This document shows, piece after piece, positions 7,557 to 14,639 of a stretch of 22,317 bases of DNA. This DNA comes from Thecamonas trahens ATCC 50062 (Eukaryota; Apusozoa; Apusomonadida; Apusomonadidae). Location of the stretch: the NCBI RefSeq assembly GCF_000142905.1, contig NW_013657605.1:28778-51094 (forward strand), read 5' to 3'. A model generated the notes under the pieces. The model worked only from the letters and a program-made list of their open reading frames with translations. It was not told the origin of the DNA and did not search any database. How positions within the stretch are numbered: position 1 is the stretch's first letter; the number at the start of each line of letters is the position of its first letter. A program made the position numbers and the translations under genes.

Positions 7557-9581
7557 CTAGTGCTTGGGCAGCGGGAGGAGGCTTGCTGGCTTGGCAAAGA
7601 TCGGCGGCGCGGACGCTGAGCTTGTGGCCGCCAGTCCTCCGCCCGAGTACATGCCACCGAGCACGTCGGTCGGAGCCGGTGTGGCCAGCTTGGCCAGCTC
7701 GGCCAACTCGGGCGGTGCGGTCCTTGGGAGGCCGACGAGCAGGCTGAACCGGTCGCGGTCCGGCAGGACCTTGATGGAGAGCGTGCCGAGAAGCGCGCCA
7801 CCGCAGGCCAGGATCTTGGTCGAGAGCGCAATGTCGAGCGGGCGAGTGGTGGCGACGTGAGTAAACGGCTCATCGAGCGCAATGGCTGTGTCACCTGTAG
7901 CGACGCCACCACGGCGGACGTCGACCAGCGCAGGGTTGACTACAGCCGAAACAAACCAGTCGTGTTCCTTGATGACAGAGTCAAGCTCGACGAACTTGTC
8001 CTTGCACTCAATGCGGGTGATGAACAACGCCGTGGCCAGCTCGGACGGCTTGAGGACGGTGCCCGGTGGGCAGTCGGGTAGGACCAAGGCGAGGGTAATG
8101 TCGGCGTCGGTGCCAACGACCGCAGCGCTGAGGGCGCCGGCGGAAGCTGAGGCTGTGAGAAGCGCCGAGATCGTCGCGGTTGTGTTGATGTTGTCAAACA
8201 AGTCACCCTCCGCCCGCGGGTCGTCGACAACCAGCGCGGAACAGCTGTTGTTGTCGCTCCCGACCCACGCACTGGCGGCCGCTGGACCGAGGGCAGTGAC
8301 AAAGGCGTCCGCGATCTGGTCCGGGAGAGCCGGCGAGCGGATAAGGGCGTCGTCTTTGGCGACAGCAAGAACAATCCTGCCTTGCGGGCCGTGGACGGCC
8401 GGGCAGTGCGGCTGGACAATGAGCATGTCTCTAAAGTGGCCGATAAGGGAGAGGCCCTTGGCGTAGAGCGCGTTGGCGACGGCCTCCATGTACTGGAGGC
8501 GAATGTCGTCCATGTCAAAGTCGATGCCCTTGGCCTTGGCGTGGAAGAGTCCGTCCTTATGGACTTCGAGACCGTCGGTCTTGAGCTGCAGGCCGGTGAG
8601 GCCGGTGAGGATGGCGGCGCGGACGGCCGGACGGTGCGAGCCGAGCGAGGTCGAGACAATGACCTCGGCGTTCGCAAAGCGGATGGCAACCGGCGTAGCG
8701 AGCTCGCTCGCAGAGTCGTGGGTGGCAAACTTAAGCAGGCTGGTCTTGGCGCGAGGATCGTACTGGGTGTGAACAAGGCGGCCGCCGGCGGCCTGCGCGG
8801 CGTCGATGAGGCCGACGACAGCGTTGACCGAGCACTTGCTGGCGAGTTTGGAGTCGTTCGGATAGCGGAGGAGGGCATGCGGGCCGTCCATCTCGTCGAT
8901 GACGAGGTTGGTGTCGGGGCTGGCATTGTACGACGACCAGGTCGGAGCCATGCGCGCCACAAAGTGGACGTAGCTCATTGGGGCCGGGTGCGGGACGACG
9001 AGAGACTCGTTGTCGGCGATGCCTGCGAGCCAGACAGTGCCGGCCGGCAGAGCGCCGCCCTGCAGCGAGACCATGGGTGTCTGATCAGTCCAGAGCATCT
9101 TGATGGCGAGCTGACCGGCAGCGGCCCCTGGCTGCGACGGGTGGGCAACCGGGAACCAGAACTCGTCTGACGTCGACGTGCCGGTGGCGAGCGAGTCAGC
9201 GGTGGCGGCCTTGGTAAGGATGTCCTCAGCCGAGACAAAGACGGTGCCCATGGCGTCAGCCGGGCCGAGACGGTCCCAATCGAGGATCTGGAGGGAGAAG
9301 CCCGGTGCGGCCATGAGGGGCAGCAAAAAGGTATTCTTTGCGCCGGAGGAAGCACCGAGACCCGAGCCGCCACCGCTCGATGACTCACCATCGTCGGCCC
9401 AGACCGGAGCAAGCGACTTGGTCACGACGGGGGTGCGGAAGGAGACGGCGCCAGCTTGGACGACAACAAACGGGTCGGAGCTCTTCTTGTCACACACCAG
9501 TAGCTCGCGTCCGCGGCAAACGGTGACTTGGACAACTCCGGTCAGAATTGTGGTGATGGTGCTGGTGCTGGTGCTGGCCAT
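7557..9581 (-). CDS. C2-domain protein with a large uncharacterised C-terminal region
   Basis: A 674-residue protein starting at ATG 9581 (context gccATGgcc); an open frame continues upstream only to a TTG at 9614. Residues 14-125 are a C2 domain, the module that binds acidic phospholipids in a calcium-dependent way. Five acidic ligands are present: Asp31 and Asp36 in DKKSSDPF, and Asp101, Asp103 and Asp109 in DWDRLGPAD with the classic D-x-D-x5-D spacing, so calcium binding is likely. The first calcium loop is one residue shorter than usual, and a Gly/Ser-rich insert occupies about residues 64-83. The remaining 520 residues look globular (regular Ala/Leu/Val with Asp and Gly, including LTGLTGLQLKTDGLEVHKDG and QYMEAVANALYAKGLSLIGH) but match no family I know. 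There is no membrane segment. It lies 62 bases behind the acyl-CoA dehydrogenase gene on the same strand. Confidence 0.87.
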   Translation of the reverse strand: MASTSTSTITTILTGVVQVTVCRGRELLVCDKKSSDPFVVVQAGAVSFRTPVVTKSLAPVWADDGESSSGGGSGLGASSGAKNTFLLPLMAAPGFSLQILDWDRLGPADAMGTVFVSAEDILTKAATADSLATGTSTSDEFWFPVAHPSQPGAAAGQLAIKMLWTDQTPMVSLQGGALPAGTVWLAGIADNESLVVPHPAPMSYVHFVARMAPTWSSYNASPDTNLVIDEMDGPHALLRYPNDSKLASKCSVNAVVGLIDAAQAAGGRLVHTQYDPRAKTSLLKFATHDSASELATPVAIRFANAEVIVSTSLGSHRPAVRAAILTGLTGLQLKTDGLEVHKDGLFHAKAKGIDFDMDDIRLQYMEAVANALYAKGLSLIGHFRDMLIVQPHCPAVHGPQGRIVLAVAKDDALIRSPALPDQIADAFVTALGPAAASAWVGSDNNSCSALVVDDPRAEGDLFDNINTTATISALLTASASAGALSAAVVGTDADITLALVLPDCPPGTVLKPSELATALFITRIECKDKFVELDSVIKEHDWFVSAVVNPALVDVRRGGVATGDTAIALDEPFTHVATTRPLDIALSTKILACGGALLGTLSIKVLPDRDRFSLLVGLPRTAPPELAELAKLATPAPTDVLGGMYSGGGLAATSSASAPPIFAKPASLLPLPKH

Positions 9582-9643
9582 GGCGTGAATTGACGGAAGT
9601 GAGGTGGTCGACAACAGGTTTGGCCCGACCCGACAACGCCGCT

Positions 9644-11572
9644 TTACTCGGTGGTGATACCATCGACAATGCGCTGGATCTGGTCGAGCGGGAGGTCAAG
9701 GCCGCCGTAGAGGCCGACTCCCGAGGCAGCGGACGAAGTGAGGCGCGAGGCGATAAAGGCGTCGGCGACGTCGCCGTCGGCACGTTGCATCATGAGCATG
9801 GCCTGGAGGGCGAGGGCGAGTGAGTGGACGGCGGCACGGCCCTGGACAAGATCCATGCTGCCGGTCTTGAGAGCGTTGACGGCCGGCGAAGCGGCAAGGA
9901 AGGAGGCAGCGCGCGAGTCGGCGGCGAGCTCGGTCTCGAGCTTGCCGAGGAAAGCGGCCATGGCTGCCGGCTCCTTGGCCGCCGCCCTCATGATGTCAAG
10001 GACCATGACCGAGCCCGAGCCCTCCCAGATGGCGTTGAGTGGCGACTGGCGGAAGAGGCGCGGCATGCCGTTGGCGGCATCGTCAACGTATCCATTGCCG
10101 CCAAACACCTCCATGGCCTCTGCGGCAAAGCCCGGCAGGCGTTTGCAGACAAAGAACTTGGACATGGCGGTGGCGACGCGGGCGTAGGCAGCAGCCTCGG
10201 CATCACCCTCGGCTGCGCCCTCAAAGGCGGCCATCAGCTCAAAGGCCATGAGGGTGGCGGCGTGCGACTCGAGCGCAAGGTCTGCAAGCACGTTGGCGCC
10301 GAGCGGCGAGTCGGAAATGGTGGTGCCAAAGACCGAGCGGTGTGCGGCGTGATGCGCGGCACGGGCGAGGCCCATCCGCATCGAGCCGGCCGAGCCGGTG
10401 ACGCAGTCGAGTCGGGTGTGGTGGACCATCTCGAGGAGGGTGGCGATGCCGCGCCCGGGTGCGCCCATGAGGAAGCCGACCGCGTCGCGATACTCGACCT
10501 CGGACGAGGCGTTGGACCGGTCGCCGAGCTTGTTCTTGAGCCGCATGACTTGGAAGCCGGCGTTGCGTTCGCCGCTCTCGAGCCACCGCGGGACAAGAAA
10601 GGCCGACATACCCTCGTCAGTGTAGGCGAGGGTGATGAACGCATCTGACATGGGCGCTGAGGTGAACCACTTGTGCCCAACAAGGGTATGCGGGGCGGCG
10701 GCAGCCTCTTCCGCAGTCAGGCCCATCCGCGCAGCGGCCGAGCCCGAGACCGGCGTGGCGAGCGTGGTGTTTGCCCGCACGTCAGATCCGCCCTGCTTTT
10801 CGGTCATCGACATGCCAAGCGTCACGCCGGGCTTCTGGTTTGCCGGAACGTCGCGGCCGTCGTACACGCCGCCGCGGATGCGGTTCGCCCACGTGAGTGC
10901 CAGCGCACGGCACCCGTTCGACACCCGCTCGTCGCTCGTCGTCGCCACAGACTTGAGCAGAGGAAAAGCTGCGTTGGTCATGACCAGCGGGCATGTCGAT
11001 CCGTGCTCCCACTGCGAGTGCATGTACAGCATGGCGCCGCGCGCCGTGTACCGCCCGCGCACGCTCTCATCGGCCCACACGCCATGGCCTACGCCATGGA
11101 CCGTTCCGGCCTCCATCACATCGTGCCACGCCGGATGAAAGTCGACCGCGTTGATGCGATTGCCGACAGCGTCATATGCAGCGAGGACGGGCCCGTTCTC
11201 GTTGGCCATAGCCGCCAGCGCGTAGTTGGCCTCGTGTCCGTAGTAGTGACCCGCCTCGATGAGGGCGTCTTTGGAGACGACCGAGGTGCCACCGGCAATG
11301 TGGTCATCACCAGCTTCTTTTCCATCCCCAGCCCCCATCGCCCGCTCCGTCGCCGCCACCACCAGCGGATCGGTCGTGTACACATTGGCTGAATATGCCG
11401 GCGCCTGGTTGGTCACCTCGTGCGTCGCCGCTGCCCGAGCACCCTCACTGCTGCTCGCCCTCTGTGTCCCGACCAGTCCGCCAGCTCCACCTGCATGCGC
11501 ACCCGCTCCTCTCCATCCCATCCTGCCGCCTGCTGCTGCCACCCGGGCTGCAAGTCCTGCTGTGCGTAGCAT
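9644..11572 (-). CDS. Acyl-CoA dehydrogenase family protein, AidB/ACDH-11 type, probably mitochondrial
   Basis: A 642-residue flavoprotein of the AidB branch of acyl-CoA dehydrogenases, which bind FAD and act on, or sequester, acyl-CoAs. Diagnostic stretches are MTEKQGGSDVRANTT (256-270, an AidB hallmark), HKWFTSAP (300-307), RLDCVTGSAGSMR (387-399), EVFGGNGYVDD (488-498) and NAIWEGSGSVMVLD (513-526); Glu517 in the last is where the family's active-site acid lies. The first 55 residues, MLRTAGLAARVAAAGGRMGW onward, are rich in Arg, Ala and Gly with few acidic residues, as in a mitochondrial presequence, and are extra relative to the bacterial protein of about 540 residues. The frame extends to a TTG at 11647, but ATG 11572 is the first ATG and gives the presequence. 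DNA-repair roles proposed for bacterial AidB should not be assumed. The promoter is probably in the divergent spacer. Confidence 0.92.
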   Translation of the reverse strand: MLRTAGLAARVAAAGGRMGWRGAGAHAGGAGGLVGTQRASSSEGARAAATHEVTNQAPAYSANVYTTDPLVVAATERAMGAGDGKEAGDDHIAGGTSVVSKDALIEAGHYYGHEANYALAAMANENGPVLAAYDAVGNRINAVDFHPAWHDVMEAGTVHGVGHGVWADESVRGRYTARGAMLYMHSQWEHGSTCPLVMTNAAFPLLKSVATTSDERVSNGCRALALTWANRIRGGVYDGRDVPANQKPGVTLGMSMTEKQGGSDVRANTTLATPVSGSAAARMGLTAEEAAAAPHTLVGHKWFTSAPMSDAFITLAYTDEGMSAFLVPRWLESGERNAGFQVMRLKNKLGDRSNASSEVEYRDAVGFLMGAPGRGIATLLEMVHHTRLDCVTGSAGSMRMGLARAAHHAAHRSVFGTTISDSPLGANVLADLALESHAATLMAFELMAAFEGAAEGDAEAAAYARVATAMSKFFVCKRLPGFAAEAMEVFGGNGYVDDAANGMPRLFRQSPLNAIWEGSGSVMVLDIMRAAAKEPAAMAAFLGKLETELAADSRAASFLAASPAVNALKTGSMDLVQGRAAVHSLALALQAMLMMQRADGDVADAFIASRLTSSAASGVGLYGGLDLPLDQIQRIVDGITTE

Positions 11573-12089
11573 GTATGTCGAGGTAAGAGCTAAGTGACGT
11601 GTGTCGGGCCACGAGCGATTTCTCTCAATTTCCTCTCGTTCCGACAATGATTAGCCAACCCCCATACTCTGTCCATTGTTCGATACCCGATTATTCCTTG
11701 TGCCATTAATCGACACCCAATCATTTCTCGTTCCATTAATCGACACCCAATCATTTCTCGTTCCATTAATCGACACCCAATCATTTCTCGTTCCATTAAT
11801 CGACACCCAATCATTTCTCGTTCCATTAATCGACACCCAATCATTTCTCGTTCCATTAATCGACACCCAATCATTTCTCGTTCCATTAATCGACACCCAA
11901 TCATTTCTCGTTCCATTAATCGATACCCAATCATTTCTCGTTCCATTAACCGTCAACGACACGTTCACCCGCCGTTCACCAGCCTCCTAACCCAGCCCCC
12001 GACGCCCTCAACGTGAGCCAGTGCCACCTCCCTCCCCCCCCCCCCCTTCACCCACTACCCCCCCTCCCCCTCCCCTCCCTCGTGGAAGT
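11573..12089. other. Divergent spacer with tandem array and C-rich leader
   Basis: This 517-base region separates the start codons of the minus-strand acyl-CoA dehydrogenase and the plus-strand basic protein gene, so both promoters should lie here. More than half of it is a 30-bp tandem array (listed separately). On the right, 12022-12080 is almost pure pyrimidine on the plus strand with a run of 13 C (12034-12046) and is likely the 5' leader of the plus-strand gene. No TATA box is evident near either start. Confidence 0.6.
11671..11950. repeat. 30-bp tandem repeat array with one CCAAT box per unit
   Basis: Eight contiguous 30-bp units fill 11701-11940 with no spacers. Units 2 to 7 are identical; unit 1 differs by one base and unit 8 by one. 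A degenerate copy (22 of 30 bases) precedes at 11671-11700 and the first ten bases of another follow. Each unit contains ATTAAT and CACCCAATCATT, so CCAAT recurs exactly every 30 bp. Because 30 is a multiple of three and the unit lacks stops in several frames, both strands show repetitive open frames here; these are by-products. On the minus strand each unit offers ATG triplets that would act as upstream start codons if transcription of the dehydrogenase gene began inside or beyond the array. Confidence 0.97.
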
Positions 12090-13415
12090 ATGGGCAAGGG
12101 CATTCTTCGGAACAAGCTGACCAAGGAAGAGGCCAAGCTAAAGAGCAAGTACGCGAGAGCCAAGAAGCGCAAGGCAGCAGCCGAGGCCAAGGCGAGGAAG
12201 GCAGGCAAGAACAAGAGAGTGCGGGCAAGGAGGCGGAGTCGGGCATGGGCCAAGGTATTCAAGTCGTTGAAAAAGGACTCGACCGGACATCGGCACATTG
12301 CTCTCTTGCCAAACAACGAGGACCTTCGAGAGGCTCATGAAATTGCTCATTTGAGACGGAAGCGGAGGTCTCATCCTCATGCCTCGGACATCTCCTCAGC
12401 TACTTCGCTCGGCTCTCTCTCGGATCGCTACCCGGATTATGATCATCCGGATCGCATCGTTCACGAGGTCGTCGTCAAGCACTCGTACCCGCATCCTCCC
12501 CGCCGCGAGCGCTCCTTCTCACGAAGCTCGGCCCGTTCTTGGTCTCGCCCTCGCCGCCGCGGACGCCGCCACCGCCATCGCCACACACACACCGCCTCGA
12601 TCATTGTCTCGTACTCATCATCCTCATCATCATCCTCATCTTCCGGCTCCTCCTCGTCTTCCTCACCAGCATCTGGCATCCTTGTCGGCCGCGCGCCTGT
12701 CGTCCGCGGCAAGCACAACACCGAGTACATCGTGGTTCCGCGGTCCAAGCTGAACCGTGGGCGCCGCAAACGGCACAAGCCCCCGCCAAAAGCCCGCAAG
12801 CGTAAGGTCGTCCTCGTCAAGCAGGGCTCCGACGGCGAAGAGGCCGAGCGGTTCGAGGCCTCGCTCGACGGCTCCCTCGTTCTCTCCACCCGCCGCCGGC
12901 CCAAGGGCAAACGCAAGGGTAAGCGATCTCGCCTTGCTCGCGGTTCCTCCCGTCGCCGCAAGGCCGGCTCTTCGTCCGACGACTACGAGTACGGCGGCGA
13001 GTACGAGGAGATGTACAATTCGGATCAGGAGGCTGCCGTCGCACGTCTCGAGCGCGAAGCTCTCAAGGCCGAGTTGAAGATGGGCGACCTCGTCCGCAAG
13101 TCGGCCGCCCACAACCACGACCTCATCCGAGACATCGATGACGTCGACCGCAAGCTCGTCCGAACTGCCGCGCACGCAGAAGTCGAGCTCGGCTCTTCCT
13201 CCTCCACCTCTGCATCATCCTCGGTCGCCGCCTCGGACCGCACCTCCGAGTCGTCGTCGTCCGCCCCACCCAAGCGCAAGACCAAGGCCAAGGGAAAGGC
13301 TAAGACCAAGGGAAAGACCAAGGGAAAGACCAAGGGAAAGACCAAGACCAAGGGTAAGACCAAGGCCAAGGGCAAGTCCAAGGGCAAGAAGTCCAAGACA
13401 AGAAGCCGACGATAA
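12090..13415 (+). CDS. Very basic Lys/Arg/Ser-rich protein, probably nuclear
   Basis: A 441-residue protein from ATG 12090 (A at -3); the frame is open further up only to a GTG at 12021 through polyproline. Residues 1-85 are a Lys/Arg/Ala helix-like region (TKEEAKLKSKYARAKKRKAA). RS and Arg/His-rich sequence follows (about 155-190), then a Ser tract, KRK-rich linkers, an acidic patch DDYEYGGEYEEMYNSD, a short helical part (about 310-360) and a C-terminal tail of repeated KGKTKGKTK. This composition is typical of nuclear proteins that bind RNA or chromatin, but no domain is recognised and no function can be named. The tail is encoded partly by a 12-base tandem repeat. It may be the first exon of the next gene: an in-phase GTAAGA at 13354 pairs with an acceptor at 13446. 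Confidence 0.8.
   Translation: MGKGILRNKLTKEEAKLKSKYARAKKRKAAAEAKARKAGKNKRVRARRRSRAWAKVFKSLKKDSTGHRHIALLPNNEDLREAHEIAHLRRKRRSHPHASDISSATSLGSLSDRYPDYDHPDRIVHEVVVKHSYPHPPRRERSFSRSSARSWSRPRRRGRRHRHRHTHTASIIVSYSSSSSSSSSSGSSSSSSPASGILVGRAPVVRGKHNTEYIVVPRSKLNRGRRKRHKPPPKARKRKVVLVKQGSDGEEAERFEASLDGSLVLSTRRRPKGKRKGKRSRLARGSSRRRKAGSSSDDYEYGGEYEEMYNSDQEAAVARLEREALKAELKMGDLVRKSAAHNHDLIRDIDDVDRKLVRTAAHAEVELGSSSSTSASSSVAASDRTSESSSSAPPKRKTKAKGKAKTKGKTKGKTKGKTKTKGKTKAKGKSKGKKSKTRSRR
13305..13340. repeat. 12-bp coding repeat (KGKT unit)
   Basis: Three perfect copies of ACCAAGGGAAAG, in a wider zone (about 13272-13400) of degenerate copies, encode the Lys/Gly/Thr tail of the basic protein. The repeat keeps the frame and is a likely site of length change between strains. 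Confidence 0.9.
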
Positions 13416-13446
13416 ACACTCTGACACCGCCACGTCTCGCCAACAG
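13354..13446 (+). other. Possible intron joining two adjacent plus-strand frames (93 nt)
   Basis: The donor is CAAGG|GTAAGA and the acceptor GCCAACAG|CTACC. A branch-site-like CTCTGAC lies about 22 bases before the acceptor. Splicing gives G+CT (Ala) and continues in the frame of the NFKBIL1-like gene, making one protein of 805 residues. Against this, the donor sits in repetitive coding sequence, the unspliced frame ends naturally in KTRSRR, and other tandem genes here are equally close together. Confidence 0.35.
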
Positions 13447-13460
13447 CTACCTCTCTCCAT

Positions 13461-14600
13461 ATGCCGTCTTTGAGCCGATCGCGATCGCGATCTCGGTCAT
13501 CGTCCCACCGCACCCGTCGCTCGCGCATCAGCTCATACCGATCGTCCTCGCATCGCTCGCGACACAGCTCGCGGCGGAGACATAGCCACCGATCCCGTGA
13601 CACCGGCTCCTCTTCGCGCCGCCACCGTTGCCATGGCACCGACCACAACTCGAGGCGGCGGCGACGACATCATCACCGTCATCGCCATCGTCGCCGCCAT
13701 TGCTCGTCTGGACATGGCTCGAGGTCACGAAGCCGATCATGCACACACTCGTCATCGTCAAGCTCATCATCTTCGTTCTCGCCACCATCTCACCCGCGGC
13801 GACTTGCACAGGGCTCACAACGGCCGCCATCGCCATCGCCATCGCCGTCGTCATCGCCGGAAGAGGCGCGGCGCCGAGCAAGAGTGGCTGCGATTGCGGC
13901 CATGGAGGCCGAGCTCCAAGCGCTGCAACGGGAAGAAGCCGAGGAAGAGGCTACTGAAGCCTATGCCTCGAGCTGGCAAGGCAAACTAGCTGCTGCCCAT
14001 GACGACGACCTTCGTGCGGCTCGTGTGCTCAACCCGCTTGCGGCAGCGGATGAGCTCGTGGTCGATGACCGCGACCTGCCCGACCTCCGCATGACCTCCG
14101 ACGAGTGGGATGCCTTCTACGCCCGCTACGAGGCACGCAAGCGGAACATAGACGCTGCCGCCAAGGCCCATGCTGCCGCATTTCATGCTGCTAATGCAGA
14201 GCGTGAGGCGGCGGCGGCGGCGGCAAAGACCGTCGCAACATGGGCTCGCCTCTCGGCTCCAGACGCCACCGAGCCCATCGCCTTTGCTGACATTGCCTTT
14301 CCCGATCTGGACGGTCTTGGCCTGGATGCCCTCCTTGCCGCCGATGCTGCCGCTGCCGACAGCGGTCAGGCCTCTAGCTCTGTGCCTGGTGGTACTGCTG
14401 CTGCTCCTGCTGGTCGATCGCGTCCGGCCTCACACAAGGCTGCCCTCCGTGCTGCCTTTCTTGCCTGGCACCCGGACAAGTTTGTTCAGCGGTACGGTGC
14501 CCGGCTTGTGCCCGATGATGCCGATCGCATCATGGCGGCGGTGACCGCCACCGCCCAGAAGATCTCCGCCCTCAAGGCCGAGCTGATGGCTGGCCGCTGA
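13461..14600 (+). CDS. NFKBIL1-like protein with RS domain and C-terminal HPD motif
   Basis: A 379-residue protein. Residues 1-100 are an RS/RH domain (SRSRSRSRSSSHRTRRSR at the start) typical of splicing-associated nuclear proteins. Residues about 135-175 form an acidic-basic helix (AAMEAELQALQREEAEEE) followed by SSWQGKLAAAHDDD. The C-terminus, AAFLAWHPDKFVQRYGARL (about 331-349) and then DRIMAAVTATAQKISALKAE, matches the conserved end of the NFKBIL1 (IkBL) family, which has been linked to pre-mRNA splicing. HPD at 337-339 is the J-domain signature, here within only a short J-like segment. Animal NFKBIL1 has N-terminal ankyrin repeats; none are seen here. The ATG lies 45 bases after the previous stop in a weak context (ccatATG), so it may instead be internal to a spliced gene. 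Confidence 0.82.
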   Translation: MPSLSRSRSRSRSSSHRTRRSRISSYRSSSHRSRHSSRRRHSHRSRDTGSSSRRHRCHGTDHNSRRRRRHHHRHRHRRRHCSSGHGSRSRSRSCTHSSSSSSSSSFSPPSHPRRLAQGSQRPPSPSPSPSSSPEEARRRARVAAIAAMEAELQALQREEAEEEATEAYASSWQGKLAAAHDDDLRAARVLNPLAAADELVVDDRDLPDLRMTSDEWDAFYARYEARKRNIDAAAKAHAAAFHAANAEREAAAAAAKTVATWARLSAPDATEPIAFADIAFPDLDGLGLDALLAADAAAADSGQASSSVPGGTAAAPAGRSRPASHKAALRAAFLAWHPDKFVQRYGARLVPDDADRIMAAVTATAQKISALKAELMAGR

Positions 14601-14639
14601 CCCCACACCGATAAAAGCTGCAGCACCCGCTTTACTTTG

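Noticed and set aside
11671-11950. CRISPR array
   Set aside because: The units are contiguous, with no unique spacers, and the surroundings are eukaryotic.
11590-11990. Repetitive open frames on both strands across the 30-bp array
   Set aside because: A 30-bp unit without stops opens several frames automatically. The products are decapeptide repeats with no start or context that suggests translation.
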